A DNA stretch of 64,000 nucleotides from Sphingobium yanoikuyae (lineage in GTDB: Bacteria; Pseudomonadota; Alphaproteobacteria; Sphingomonadales; Sphingomonadaceae). The DNA lies in assembly GCF_013001025.1 (NCBI RefSeq), contig NZ_CP053021.1, forward strand, positions 1,567,501 to 1,631,500, given 5' to 3'. The translations under genes and the position numbers were made by a program. Positions 1 to 12,274 of this stretch are shown piece after piece (the first letter of the stretch is position 1; each line of letters opens with the position of its first letter). The notes under the pieces were generated by a model. The model was given only the letters and a program-made list of their open reading frames with translations, was not told the origin of the DNA and searched no databases.

Positions 1-1757
<1,757 letters not shown>

Positions 1758-1932
1758 AGAGTCCCACCATCAACGACAATGCTGGAAACAGCTAAGACGC
1801 TGATGGCGTGGTGTTAAGCCAGCCCAGATATACGAACATACAAACTCAAAAGCTCTTGTTGTTCACTTTCCCAAGTGAAAGTGAATAGTGCACGGTATCG
1901 ATTAAAAACCCGCAGTTATGCGCCTGCTTCAT

Positions 1933-2050
1933 TGCTTGGTGACCATAGCGTCTGTGACCCACCCGATCCCATCCCGAACTCGGCCGTGAAACCAGTCTGC
2001 GCCGATGGTACTATTGCTCAAGCACTGGAAGAGTAGGGCGTCGCCAGGCA
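1933..2050 (+). rRNA. rrf: 5S ribosomal RNA
   Basis: This is a 118-base 5S rRNA in the usual place after 23S. The ends pair (TGCTTGG at 1933 with CCAGGCA at 2044), and the conserved loop text cccgatcccatcccgaactc follows. It is followed by tRNA-fMet, the order known for rrn operons of sphingomonads. Confidence 0.96.
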
Positions 2051-2103
2051 TTGAAGCACGCGCATAGCAACGGATCAAAAACCCATCACAATGTTACAAA
2101 ACA

Positions 2104-2129
2104 GGGCGGCCCGCAAAGCCGCCCTTTTT
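2104..2129 (+). terminator. Hairpin with T-run between 5S rRNA and tRNA-fMet
   Basis: A perfect 7-bp GC stem (GGGCGGC at 2104-2110, GCCGCCC at 2118-2124) with a 7-base loop is followed by five T. It has the form of an intrinsic terminator but lies before the tRNA. It may therefore attenuate read-through into tRNA-fMet, or the tRNA may have its own promoter. Confidence 0.75.
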
Positions 2130-2161
2130 GCATGTCAGGGCCACACAAAAACGCCCAGTGT

Positions 2162-3889
<1,728 letters not shown>

Positions 3890-4024
3890 TTCGTTCTCCT
3901 CGCGAAGAAATTAACATGATCAAGCGCGGACACCAAACGCCTCTCCTGACCATCTCATGCTGGATATGCTATCAAATACATATGCACTTGACAGCATTAT
4001 GCGCGAAGGTGTACCGAAGGTGTG

Positions 4025-4393
4025 ATGTGGAGCGTCGAGTTTGAAGACAGGTTCTTCGCTGAAGCGGCTGAGTTTGCCGATGAGGTGCGAGCCGAAATCG
4101 CGGCACTTGCTGCCTTGCTCGCGGAATTCGGCCCCAGTCTGAAGCGCCCGCATTGCGATACGCTCAACGGCTCGAAGCACGCTAACATGAAGGAGCTTCG
4201 ATTCAAGGCGGCTGATGGCGTCTGGTGGCTCGCATTCGCATTCGATCCGGAGCGAACAGCCATCCTCCTCGTCGCGGGCGACAAGTCGGGCGTCAACGAA
4301 AAGCGTTTCTACAAAACGCTGATCGCTACGGCTGATGATCGCTTCGATGACCATTTGACTATCCTGGCCGATCGGAAAGGAGGCCGAGCATGA
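4025..4393 (+). CDS. higB: HigB/RelE-like toxin (Gp49-like family)
   Basis: A 122-residue small basic-acidic protein with the pattern of the phage Gp49-like/HigB toxins: N-terminal helix pair (FAEAAEFADEVRAEI), LKELRF-type strand (MKELRFKA), WWLAFAF strand, and the C-terminal KRFYKTLIATADDRF segment. Members are ribosome-dependent or free mRNA interferases. The ATG at 4025 is preferred over the GTG one codon earlier because AAGG lies just upstream. It overlaps the antitoxin gene by 4 bases, so the order is toxin first, as in HigBA. It sits next to the recombinase, where it could stabilise the element. Confidence 0.85.
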   Translation: MWSVEFEDRFFAEAAEFADEVRAEIAALAALLAEFGPSLKRPHCDTLNGSKHANMKELRFKAADGVWWLAFAFDPERTAILLVAGDKSGVNEKRFYKTLIATADDRFDDHLTILADRKGGRA

Positions 4394-4770
4394 CGAAGAC
4401 CCTTGATGACTTTCGCGCTACCTTCACGCCCGCGCAGCGCGAGGCCATTGACGCGCGCGCTGCTGAACTGATCGCGGAAGAGATGACCCTGCGCGATCTG
4501 CGACAGGCAAGAAAGCTGACCCAGGAGCGGATGGCAGAGATGCTGGGTATGGAGCAGGAGAATGTTTCACGCCTTGAACGACGGACCGATCTCCTGTTGT
4601 CCACGCTCAAAAGCTATGTGGCCGCGATGGGCGGTAATCTGAAGCTCGTCGCAGAGTTTCCTGATCGCCCGTCGGTGACGCTCACCAACTATTCCGATCT
4701 TGCGGATGGCGAGTGGCCGAAGGCACGGCGCGGACGCGGCAAGAGAACCGAAGCGATCACCGGACACTGA
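4390..4770 (+). CDS. higA: HigA-like antitoxin with XRE helix-turn-helix
   Basis: 126 residues. The segment at about residues 38-65 (LRQARKLTQERMAEMLGMEQENVSRLERR) is an XRE-type helix-turn-helix. The protein should bind and neutralise the upstream toxin and repress the operon. It starts inside the toxin stop codon (4-base overlap), a sign of translational coupling. The C-terminal tail is basic (KARRGRGKRTEA). The pair is a conventional type II system. Confidence 0.88.
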   Translation: MTKTLDDFRATFTPAQREAIDARAAELIAEEMTLRDLRQARKLTQERMAEMLGMEQENVSRLERRTDLLLSTLKSYVAAMGGNLKLVAEFPDRPSVTLTNYSDLADGEWPKARRGRGKRTEAITGH

Positions 4771-5099
4771 ACGCGCTGCCGCTCACGCCATGAAAGAGCA
4801 CCCAAGCGCTTGATGGATTTGATGGGGGGCGAGCGATTGGCGTCCCGTCGCGCGCGGATGATTTTACGTTGGCATGGTGACGCAACCGAGCCACGAGAAG
4901 ACAGTGAGATGCGAGGGCAGGGCCAGCCTGAAGCCCGCATCCTGCCGCCACTCAGCCTGCTGACGATCGTGAACCGGACGACGACGCGCGCCAGTCCGGA
5001 TCAATCGTTGTCGCTGGCGAGGAGTGCTGCCACTCCAGCCGCCTTTGCTTCACGAATGGTGGCTGCTATAAATCACCGGCGCTGCGAAAAAGGGCAGGG

Positions 5100-5228
5100 C
5101 CGGGACTGCTAATCCCGCAAATGTCGAAGGAAACTCGGAGAACTCTGTTTTCCGGGATGCCGCCGTGTATGTCCAAACCTTCGAGTGAAAGACGGCGGCG
5201 CATGTCATTTGCGTGTTAGCAGTCCCGG
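5100..5228. repeat. 129-bp imperfect inverted repeat with nested arms
   Basis: The outer arms are ccgggactgctaa..cgcaaatg (5100-5123) and catttgcg..ttagcagtcccgg (5206-5228), pairing over 21 positions with a 3/2-base bulge. A nested pair tcgaagg (5124-5130) and ccttcga (5178-5184) continues the stem, and atgccgccgt faces acggcggcgcat further in. It lies in the 554-bp gene-free stretch 4771-5324, in which no other gene is seen. It could be a MITE-like remnant or a structured leader for the next gene. Confidence 0.7.
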
Positions 5229-5324
5229 CGGCTCCCGCGCCCAGCGCGCAGGAGTTCGGGATCGTCACCGCATCCGCCTCGGTACTTCCGCCTCATCCGC
5301 CATGGATGCGGGATGGAGGTTCCC

Positions 5325-6578
5325 ATGCACGAAAGCCGTGGAGACGATGCACCTTCCCTATTGGGCCGTACGGGTGATCACATCACCGTCGATGAATTCG
5401 AAAAGCTGCGACAGCGCGTTCCGCCGCGCGTTACGCATCTATATCCCCACGGCCGGATAGCCATCGAGCGTACGACGCGGATATTATGTGCCTGTCTCGA
5501 TGATGGGCAGGAACGTGCGTTCGGGTACGGCTCCCTCTATTGGCTCATGCTCGTGGGCGACAACGCCGATCCGCAAAAGATCGACAAGCACCAACGTGAA
5601 CTCTCCAAATTCGAACTCTGGGCATTCGTCGATCCCGAGTTCAATAATAGAAGGGCACGCCATCTGGATGAGACCCGACATATCATTAAAGCGGAAGTGG
5701 ATCACCTGGCGACGATCACGTTGTCCATCTTCACCATCGATGAGCCCAAACGGTTCCGCGTTGAAGACAACCACTTCCTGACGGATCGCTATGACACGGG
5801 CATCGTTCTCTACGACCGCGCAATGGATGGACCGCGGGAGCCAAACGCGCAGGCGCGTTTTGACAGGATTACGGCTGCTGCCATGAGGCTGCCCGAACCG
5901 CAGCATTCTGCCTTCGCCTGGTACCGGCGCCATGGACTGGGCACGGTCACGGGGCTGGCGAAGTGCACACGCAATTCGGCTAAAGAAGAGATGCACCTCG
6001 CTCAGGCCTTTGGGAAATTGCTCGGGTGCATCGGGGACGATGCCCTGCCCCATTCGCTTCGTCCCGAAGCGCGCAATCACCCATCCCACAACCTCAACCT
6101 CAACCTCAACCTCAACCTCAACCTCAACCTCTATCACCGTCCCCAGGACTTCGACCGGATTCTGTCGGTGTCTCATTACCGTCACGCCCTGTATTTCCTG
6201 GAGACAGCGGAGGAGACCCTGCCGAAATATGGGCTTGATGTGCTCGTTCGCCATGCCGCCTATGCTACCGAGTTTGGGCTCAAGGCGATCCTTTTGAAGG
6301 CAGGCTACCACGACCACTTGATCCGCCGGCAAGTCGGCCTCGATCTCGAGCATGCCTTGTTGGACGCCTTGGGGAACGGGTAGCCCGAGCCCTCGCCCGA
6401 TCTGATGCGGTTGATTGGCCCGCTCTCTCGCTAACACAGCCAGGGCAGAACCCCGGAGCAGGCGCGGGTTGTAGGGGCGGCGGTGCCGCCTGACGAGGTT
6501 GTGGGAACGGTACGCGCGTTGATCCGGTCCGTAGGGTCGGTGACAGGCTATGAAGGGTTGCCCCCCGATACCGGTTGA
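5325..6578 (+). pseudogene. Degenerate nucleotidyltransferase/HEPN-like gene with two in-frame stops
   Basis: The frame opens at ATG 5325 behind GGAGG (5315-5319) and runs 352 codons to TAG at 6381. The same frame then continues with strongly G/C third positions through TAA (6432) to TGA (6576), reading PEPSPDLMRLIGPLSR and later VVGTVRALIRSV. This suggests an original gene of about 417 codons interrupted by two nonsense changes. The N-terminal half resembles a diverged nucleotidyltransferase (LWAFVDPEF, then LTDRYDTGIVLYDR), and residues about 285-350 resemble a HEPN domain (YATEFGLKAILLKAG, DLEHALLDAL). An (Asn-Leu)7 run lies between. MNT/HEPN pairs are often toxin-antitoxin modules. The function call is tentative, but the interrupted frame is directly visible. 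Confidence 0.55.
6090..6131 (+). repeat. Seven tandem copies of AACCTC
   Basis: A perfect 42-base hexanucleotide array sits inside the degenerate nucleotidyltransferase/HEPN-like frame and encodes seven Asn-Leu pairs. Six-base units keep the frame when copies are gained or lost, so the length may vary between strains. Confidence 0.95.
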
Positions 6579-6803
6579 GGAAGCGTTCATAAGAGGAAAC
6601 GTCTCAGCATGGACGGCGCGCGCGCCTCACCGCGATGAAAGGCACAGCAAGATCCTGAAATTCTGAGTGCAGGAAGGAATGCTCGAGGGGAGAAGCCTGC
6701 TGACAGCTTCGTGGCATGTCGCACGCCGCTCTCGTCCGCATGCCATGTGGCAAGCGCGAGATCATCACGATAGGAGTGTCCTGCAGGAGGACGCCACCGA
6801 TTG

Positions 6804-7805
6804 ATGCCTCACTTCAGGGATATATTTCGATTCAACACGCATGGTGCTTTGTTGGCGATGCCAGGGTTCGCCCTGTTGCTTGTGGGCGGTGTCAGCGCCA
6901 GCACTGCGATGCCGGCCTCCATCGCAGCGGGGGCGGCGTTCTCGGTCGGCTTCGGGGCGACCAAGCGAGTGTTTCATAATCGATGGGCCGCGATGACGCT
7001 GGCTGGAATCGGCATGACACTTGTCGCCTTTATCGGCACGATCCTTGGCAACGATCCATATGTGGCACTGGCGGCGACAGCCCTGATGGGAGGCCTTTGC
7101 GGTGCGTTGATCAGCCGCGACATCGATTTGTGGTGGGTCTGGCTCCAGATCATCATCGCCTTTCTGCTGGCGCTGCACTTCCCCGGAAACGTGCTCGATG
7201 GTCTGCGCCGGGCATTGCTGGTGGCGGGTGGGTCTGCGATCCAGATCGCAGCGGTCGGATTGATGATCGGAGTGATCGGCGAGGGAAAAGAAATTCCGGC
7301 AGCGCGCAGCGATCGGGCGACCCGACAGGAAATGCTGCTCCACGCACTGCGAGCGGCGCTGTGTATCACCATCGCAAAGGTCGCCGCGGATATGGCGGGT
7401 ATTCAGCATGGCTACTGGGCTGCCCTGACCGCCATGGTCGTTCTCAAGCCGGGGCTACGTGATACCGGTTTTCGTGGCATCGAGCGCGTTGGCGGTACAA
7501 TCGCCGGCATTCTTCTTGCGACGGTAGTTCTGCATCTGCTGCCTTCGGGACCGCTTCCGCTAGCGGGAGTGACCGTGCTATCCGCTGGCTGCGCGTTCGG
7601 GTTACAGAAGGCGCGCTACACCGTTCTGAGCGCAGCCATCACCACCAGCGTCATGCTGATGATCGCGCTGGCGGGCGGAGAGATAAAAGGCGCGGAAACC
7701 GACCGATTGTTTGCAACGCTGATCGGCGGCGGTGTCGCCCTAGCCGGAGCAATGATCGCACCACGCCGATTGCCGGACCAACGGAACGCCGATGACAACG
7801 AATGA
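6804..7805 (+). CDS. FUSC-family inner-membrane protein
   Basis: A 333-residue polytopic membrane protein with two blocks of hydrophobic segments (about residues 14-170 and 190-320) joined by a charged linker (GEGKEIPAARSDRATRQE). The second block begins with HGYWAALTAMVVLKPG, the signature of the FUSC/aromatic-acid-exporter-like family (compare AaeB and YccS). The family is linked to export of small aromatic or fusaric-acid-like compounds; the substrate here is unknown. It is shorter than AaeB (about 650) and has only the membrane module twice. ATG 6804 lies 13 bases after GGAGG; TTG 6801 is possible. It appears to be monocistronic. The 225 bases upstream and 229 bases downstream hold no clear gene. 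Confidence 0.8.
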   Translation: MPHFRDIFRFNTHGALLAMPGFALLLVGGVSASTAMPASIAAGAAFSVGFGATKRVFHNRWAAMTLAGIGMTLVAFIGTILGNDPYVALAATALMGGLCGALISRDIDLWWVWLQIIIAFLLALHFPGNVLDGLRRALLVAGGSAIQIAAVGLMIGVIGEGKEIPAARSDRATRQEMLLHALRAALCITIAKVAADMAGIQHGYWAALTAMVVLKPGLRDTGFRGIERVGGTIAGILLATVVLHLLPSGPLPLAGVTVLSAGCAFGLQKARYTVLSAAITTSVMLMIALAGGEIKGAETDRLFATLIGGGVALAGAMIAPRRLPDQRNADDNE

Positions 7806-8034
7806 GCATGTCAGCAAATCCATCCGATCTCCATCCATTCTGGAAGAGCGCTACTGATGCTTGTGCTCCGAGCCGGAAAATGACCGGTCAGCATCGCAGC
7901 GGCTGTTTGGCTCGAGATAATTGCCATCGCCAGTGGCGCTTTCATGTAGGGTGCCTGCTTGCAATATGTTGTTTGCGCAGAGATCCAGGCATCAACTGCT
8001 TCACTGTTCACAGCCCAGCGGTTAAGCTGGGTTG

Positions 8035-10617
8035 ATGATAGATCGACGCATTAGGATACTGGGCGAAAACACCAAAAGCGACGAGATCACGAGGATCAGT
8101 CAAGTGCGGGACCACGTCGGTTACGTGCTGCTTGGCGAACCGGGTATCGGCAAGTCAACCGTCTTCGAAGCAGAGGCCGCCCATGATGGCGTGGGCGTCG
8201 TTCCCGTCCGTGCGGCGGTCCATGGCTTCGCCGGGGCCGAGGGCGCACCGCTCTATTTGGATGGTCTCGACGAGTATCGAGCCGACGGAGGAGAGCGTGA
8301 CAAGATTTACCATGTCGCCAAGTTGCTACGCGAACTGAAGCCATCACGATGGCGGCTCAGCTGTCGCGCCGAAGACTGGCGGAAAGACGCGGACGTCAGC
8401 GCACTGCAACTGGCGAGTGGATCTGCGACACTGCTGGTTGCACAACTCCTCCCGCTGTTAGAGGAGGAGGCCCTTCAAGTGCTGGCATCCCTCGGCGAAA
8501 CCGATCCGGAGGCCTTCGTGGCAAAGGCGCGACAGGTCGGTGCAGGCGGTCTGCTTGAAAGCCCGCTCTCCATCAAGCTGCTGCGGGCAGTCGTCGCGGG
8601 TGAAGGTCAATGGCCTACATCGCGGTACAACCTCTTCGAGCAGGCCACCGGACAATATTCTTTCGAGCAAAATGCGTTGTTTCAGCGTGGCGCACGAGCG
8701 TCATCCCAAGAGATCCTGAAAGCAGCGGATCGCCTTTCGCTGCTGATGCTTGCCACAGGTGCGCGTGGCATATGGAGGTCGAACGCGCCAACGCCGTCAG
8801 GTGCCGATGGCGAGTTAGTACCCGCGAACAGCACGGACCTGGGCTCTGATCTCATAGACGACACGCTCGACACCCCGATGTTCACAGGTGGCGAGGGTGA
8901 AAGATTCGAGCACATGCATCGAACCGTGGCCGAATTCCTCGCCAGTCGGGCTTTGGCCGATGCCGTGTGCGGGGACCGGGATCGAGCCGCTATTCCGCTA
9001 AGTCGTGCCATCAATCTTCTTTCCGGGCCGAACGGCGCCGTGCTATCCGAATTGCGCGGCGTCCATGCATGGCTAGCCGCGCACCTCGCGGTCGGTGGAC
9101 ATGCAACTCTCGCAAGAGAAGTCGTCGATAATGATCCGATCGGAGCACTCGCCTACGGCGATGCATCGATATTCGACCAAGCGACACGCGAAGCGCTGTT
9201 GCAGGGGATCGACAGAAATGATCCATACTTCCTGGGAGCCGTCACGCTGACCGAATCCACAGCATTGGGTGGACTGGCGCAACCAGACATGGCCGCCTCG
9301 TTCCTCACCGTTCTGGATACGGCTGCCGAAACACATAAGCTTGCCCTGGTTCTCAGTGTCCTCGAGCATGGTCCCCGGCTCGCGGACGTCAGCAGTAAAC
9401 TTCGTGAAATGACTCTCGATGCGGAACGCCCGGAGTGGCAACGGACCCGCGCTCTCGACATCTGGCTCAAACAGAGCGCGGATCGAGCCGCGAGCAGGCT
9501 GGAAATTCTCGATGCGATGTCTCACGAACTACCTTCGGTCATTCGTGAGACGATCCGCGCCAGGCTGATCTCGGATCAAGAGGTTTCGATTTCAGTGGCG
9601 CAGATCAAAGAGCTTCTCCGTGATTTCGCTGTTAGTGAATGCGATAGCAGGATAATGCGGCTGCAACCGCTTCGTAAGCGCCTGATTACAGAACCAACAG
9701 CCGGGCTATTCGACGAACCCGTGCGGATATGGCTCCCAGAAGAAAATGCCAGGCGGCAGAGCCTCGAAGTGACGCGAATTCTGGATGCAGCTCTGGCCGC
9801 CGTCATAAATGCCGATGATGGCACCGACGCCGAACGTGTCTGGCGCTGGACTCTCAATGTCAGAGACGACAGCTGGGAACAGCTCGAGGAGAAGTCTGCG
9901 GCCGCCATCAACCGGTGGATCGCGGTGTCGGCCGACCGGCAGCGTCGCCTCTTCGACGCAGTGATCGACAGTTCTAATCCGGCAGAACGAGACTGGGTCC
10001 CGGGCTGGACATGGGCCGCTCTCACAGGCAGCGCGCCTTCGGCTGATCTCGTGATCGGTCTGTTCGAGCGCTCACAGGACGTCGGCGCGCCGGATGGGAC
10101 GCGACTGGCTCGGATCGCGGTTACACTCGCCAAAGGGCTCGAAGTTCCTGCCGACTATTTCCGCGCATATGACCGCGTGGCGGCATCGGGCGACCATACC
10201 CTCATTGAAATGCTCACAACCAATCCGCTGGACGAGGACCGTCGCCGGCAGCAGCGATCACTGCTTAAGCGCGAGCGCCGACGCTCCGATGCGCAGCAGG
10301 AGTTCGTGAACGAGGTAAACAGGAACTTTGAGGGTGTAAGTTCAGGAACAGCGGTTCCAATTCTCGATGACCTCTCGCGCATCTTCCTGCAGGTCGGCCG
10401 ACACGATTCTGAAGTAGACGGTCTGGTCGCTCTGGTAAGCGAGACTAATCCGGATATCGCCGCAGCTGCCCTCGCGGGCTTCGACGCGATCCTCCGTACA
10501 GAGGTTCCTGTCTCCCCGCGCGAACTTGGTGCCCGCGAGGCGAAGGGGCACAGGCTGCACGAGGAGCTGCCAATACTTGCAGCAGTCATGCGACGGATGG
10601 GAAAGCCCGAGGAATGA
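8035..10617 (+). CDS. NACHT-like STAND NTPase with long helical-repeat C-terminus (putative defence sensor)
   Basis: 860 residues. The P-loop LLGEPGIGKST lies at the very N-terminus (Lys about 40), followed by a Walker B of NACHT type, LYLDGLDEY (Asp76, Asp79-Glu80), and a sensor-like strand RLSCRAEDW near residue 105. The short NTPase core leads into a winged or helical region (EHMHRTVAEFLASRAL near 290-305) and about 500 residues of alpha-helical, HEAT-like sequence with no recognised enzyme motif. Bacterial STAND NTPases of this build sense phage proteins through the C-terminal repeats and trigger an effector. Here no effector domain is fused; a PD-(D/E)xK-like protein follows with a 4-base overlap. 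The TTG one codon before the ATG is a less likely start. The defence role is inference. Confidence 0.72.
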   Translation: MIDRRIRILGENTKSDEITRISQVRDHVGYVLLGEPGIGKSTVFEAEAAHDGVGVVPVRAAVHGFAGAEGAPLYLDGLDEYRADGGERDKIYHVAKLLRELKPSRWRLSCRAEDWRKDADVSALQLASGSATLLVAQLLPLLEEEALQVLASLGETDPEAFVAKARQVGAGGLLESPLSIKLLRAVVAGEGQWPTSRYNLFEQATGQYSFEQNALFQRGARASSQEILKAADRLSLLMLATGARGIWRSNAPTPSGADGELVPANSTDLGSDLIDDTLDTPMFTGGEGERFEHMHRTVAEFLASRALADAVCGDRDRAAIPLSRAINLLSGPNGAVLSELRGVHAWLAAHLAVGGHATLAREVVDNDPIGALAYGDASIFDQATREALLQGIDRNDPYFLGAVTLTESTALGGLAQPDMAASFLTVLDTAAETHKLALVLSVLEHGPRLADVSSKLREMTLDAERPEWQRTRALDIWLKQSADRAASRLEILDAMSHELPSVIRETIRARLISDQEVSISVAQIKELLRDFAVSECDSRIMRLQPLRKRLITEPTAGLFDEPVRIWLPEENARRQSLEVTRILDAALAAVINADDGTDAERVWRWTLNVRDDSWEQLEEKSAAAINRWIAVSADRQRRLFDAVIDSSNPAERDWVPGWTWAALTGSAPSADLVIGLFERSQDVGAPDGTRLARIAVTLAKGLEVPADYFRAYDRVAASGDHTLIEMLTTNPLDEDRRRQQRSLLKRERRRSDAQQEFVNEVNRNFEGVSSGTAVPILDDLSRIFLQVGRHDSEVDGLVALVSETNPDIAAAALAGFDAILRTEVPVSPRELGAREAKGHRLHEELPILAAVMRRMGKPEE

Positions 10618-12212
10618 TTACCGTCTCCCCTACGCATGCGCTTCTGATCCTCCGGCAATCTGACAACATCCAGGATTCGGACACCCGCATGCGCATCGAG
10701 CGCTGGGCCGTCGGCGAACTCGACAGAAACCCGTCGATCGGCAGCGCGGCCGTTCGAGAAATGTGGGAAGGTGCACTCGATGCTGGAGTAACAAACGCGA
10801 CGGCTATTTGGGTGGTAGGCCAAGGGCATTCGAGTGTTGCCATCGGTCTAGCCATCGAGGAAATCCTCTCGCTCCGACCAGGCATGGCAGTCGATCCACT
10901 GAGAATGATCATCAGCGAGGCCATGCTTCGTATACCCCGCCCATCTCTGGAGCACCTTACCGACGCCGCACTTCGGCGCAACGACCTCCCTTCACGCGTG
11001 CGGGCGCTGTGGAGCCTCCTTCACTTCGGTCTCAAAGGCGAAGCGGCACGATCGTCACTTGAAGGTCATAGTGAGGCCGATCTGAAGGACCTGCTGGAGG
11101 CTACATGGGCACAGAACCCCCTTGATGCGCTCCCGTCTGAAAGCGACGCGGAACGGGCATCTCGTGCGGCGGCGATGGTTCGCGCTTTGGGGCCGACATC
11201 CATGCCGGAGGCTACAGATCTTGCACGGCGAAGAGCGATGCGGCCCAAGCGCGGCAGCGACAGCGTCGAGCGTGCCATTCGCGATCTGCAGCAGAACGCC
11301 GACCCATTAGCCGGAAAACTCATTGCCGAGTGCCTCCGGACGCCCACGCTCAGCTATTGGTTCCCTGTACTTCTCCACGCGAAGTCTGCACAGTCCAAGC
11401 TGCAGGCAGACAAGACATACACGCCACCTAGGTTGAGCGACGTAGTCGCTCTGCTCGCTGGTGGCCCGCCAATCAATGCGCAAGACCTTCGTGCTATCGT
11501 CGTCGACGAGTTATCTCGGTTGGGACGCAACCTGCGGGAGCAATCGGAGAGCCCTTGGCTCGACTACTGGAATACCGACAGTGATGGAAAGCCGGCGAAC
11601 CCGAAAATCGAGAACGTGGCACGTAATACCACACTGACGAAACTGCGGGGCGCACTAGAGAAATACCAGATCGCGGTGACGCTGCCCGAGGTTCAACGCA
11701 AGGATTCCACGCGGGTCGATCTCTACTTTGCGACCCACAACGGAAGTAACCTGCCCATCGAGGCGAAACGCCACTACCACAAGGACCTATGGACTGCCGG
11801 CGAGGGCCAACTGCAGGGCTACACCACGAGCGAAGGCGCGACCGGTGTCGGGATATTGCTCGTCTTCTGGTTCGGCGCTGATTGGACGAAGACAACCTCG
11901 AGACCGGGGCTGCCGGACCCGGCTGACGCGACAGAACTTGGCCAGCAACTCGTCGAAGCCCTGCCTCGACATCTTCGGGAATTCACCGATGTCGTCGTTC
12001 TCGACGTGTCGCGCCCAGGAGGCGGAGAAAGCGAAGCAGAATGGAAAAAGCGTAGGAAGGCACCCTCTGGAAAGGGAGTCGCCGCAGCTCCAATTGCCAA
12101 GCCCTCGAAGAGAAAAGCGGCCTCGGCGAGCGCGAATAGGACCAGACCATCCGCGACCAGTTCGCAAACGCCACTGGAGAACGAAATTGAGTTGAAGGGC
12201 GCGACGGAATGA
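10614..12212 (+). CDS. Helical protein with PD-(D/E)xK-like nuclease domain, partner of the NACHT-like gene
   Basis: 532 residues, translationally coupled to the NTPase gene (ATGA overlap at 10614). Residues 1-350 are mostly alpha-helical without a recognised family. Residues 365-430 match the restriction-endonuclease-like core: RVDLYF with Asp369, then LPIEAKR with Glu383-x-Lys385, then a helix with GQLQGY, a common pattern after the E-x-K strand. The last 70 residues are lysine- and alanine-rich and probably disordered (PSKRKAASASANR). The likely role is a DNA-cutting effector activated by the upstream NTPase. Its fold as a nuclease is inferred from motif spacing only. Confidence 0.68.
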   Translation: MITVSPTHALLILRQSDNIQDSDTRMRIERWAVGELDRNPSIGSAAVREMWEGALDAGVTNATAIWVVGQGHSSVAIGLAIEEILSLRPGMAVDPLRMIISEAMLRIPRPSLEHLTDAALRRNDLPSRVRALWSLLHFGLKGEAARSSLEGHSEADLKDLLEATWAQNPLDALPSESDAERASRAAAMVRALGPTSMPEATDLARRRAMRPKRGSDSVERAIRDLQQNADPLAGKLIAECLRTPTLSYWFPVLLHAKSAQSKLQADKTYTPPRLSDVVALLAGGPPINAQDLRAIVVDELSRLGRNLREQSESPWLDYWNTDSDGKPANPKIENVARNTTLTKLRGALEKYQIAVTLPEVQRKDSTRVDLYFATHNGSNLPIEAKRHYHKDLWTAGEGQLQGYTTSEGATGVGILLVFWFGADWTKTTSRPGLPDPADATELGQQLVEALPRHLREFTDVVVLDVSRPGGGESEAEWKKRRKAPSGKGVAAAPIAKPSKRKAASASANRTRPSATSSQTPLENEIELKGATE

Positions 12213-12274
12213 GGGAGGGGCAAAGCGCGCGGCAGGCATCGTGGCTGAAGCCGGAGGCATCCTAGCGTAGCGCC

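Noticed and set aside
6381..6434. Stop-codon read-through as a programmed event
   Set aside because: Two different stops (TAG and TAA) are involved and no suppressor or recoding structure is seen; simple decay is a better reading.
5484..6590. A 368-codon minus-strand frame with a long Val-Glu repeat
   Set aside because: It has no ribosome site or family features; the Val-Glu run is only the antisense of the AACCTC array, and the plus strand has GGAGG plus recognisable domains.
7811..8011. A 66-codon minus-strand ORF between the FUSC gene and the NTPase gene
   Set aside because: No ribosome site, no overlap with neighbours and no family features.
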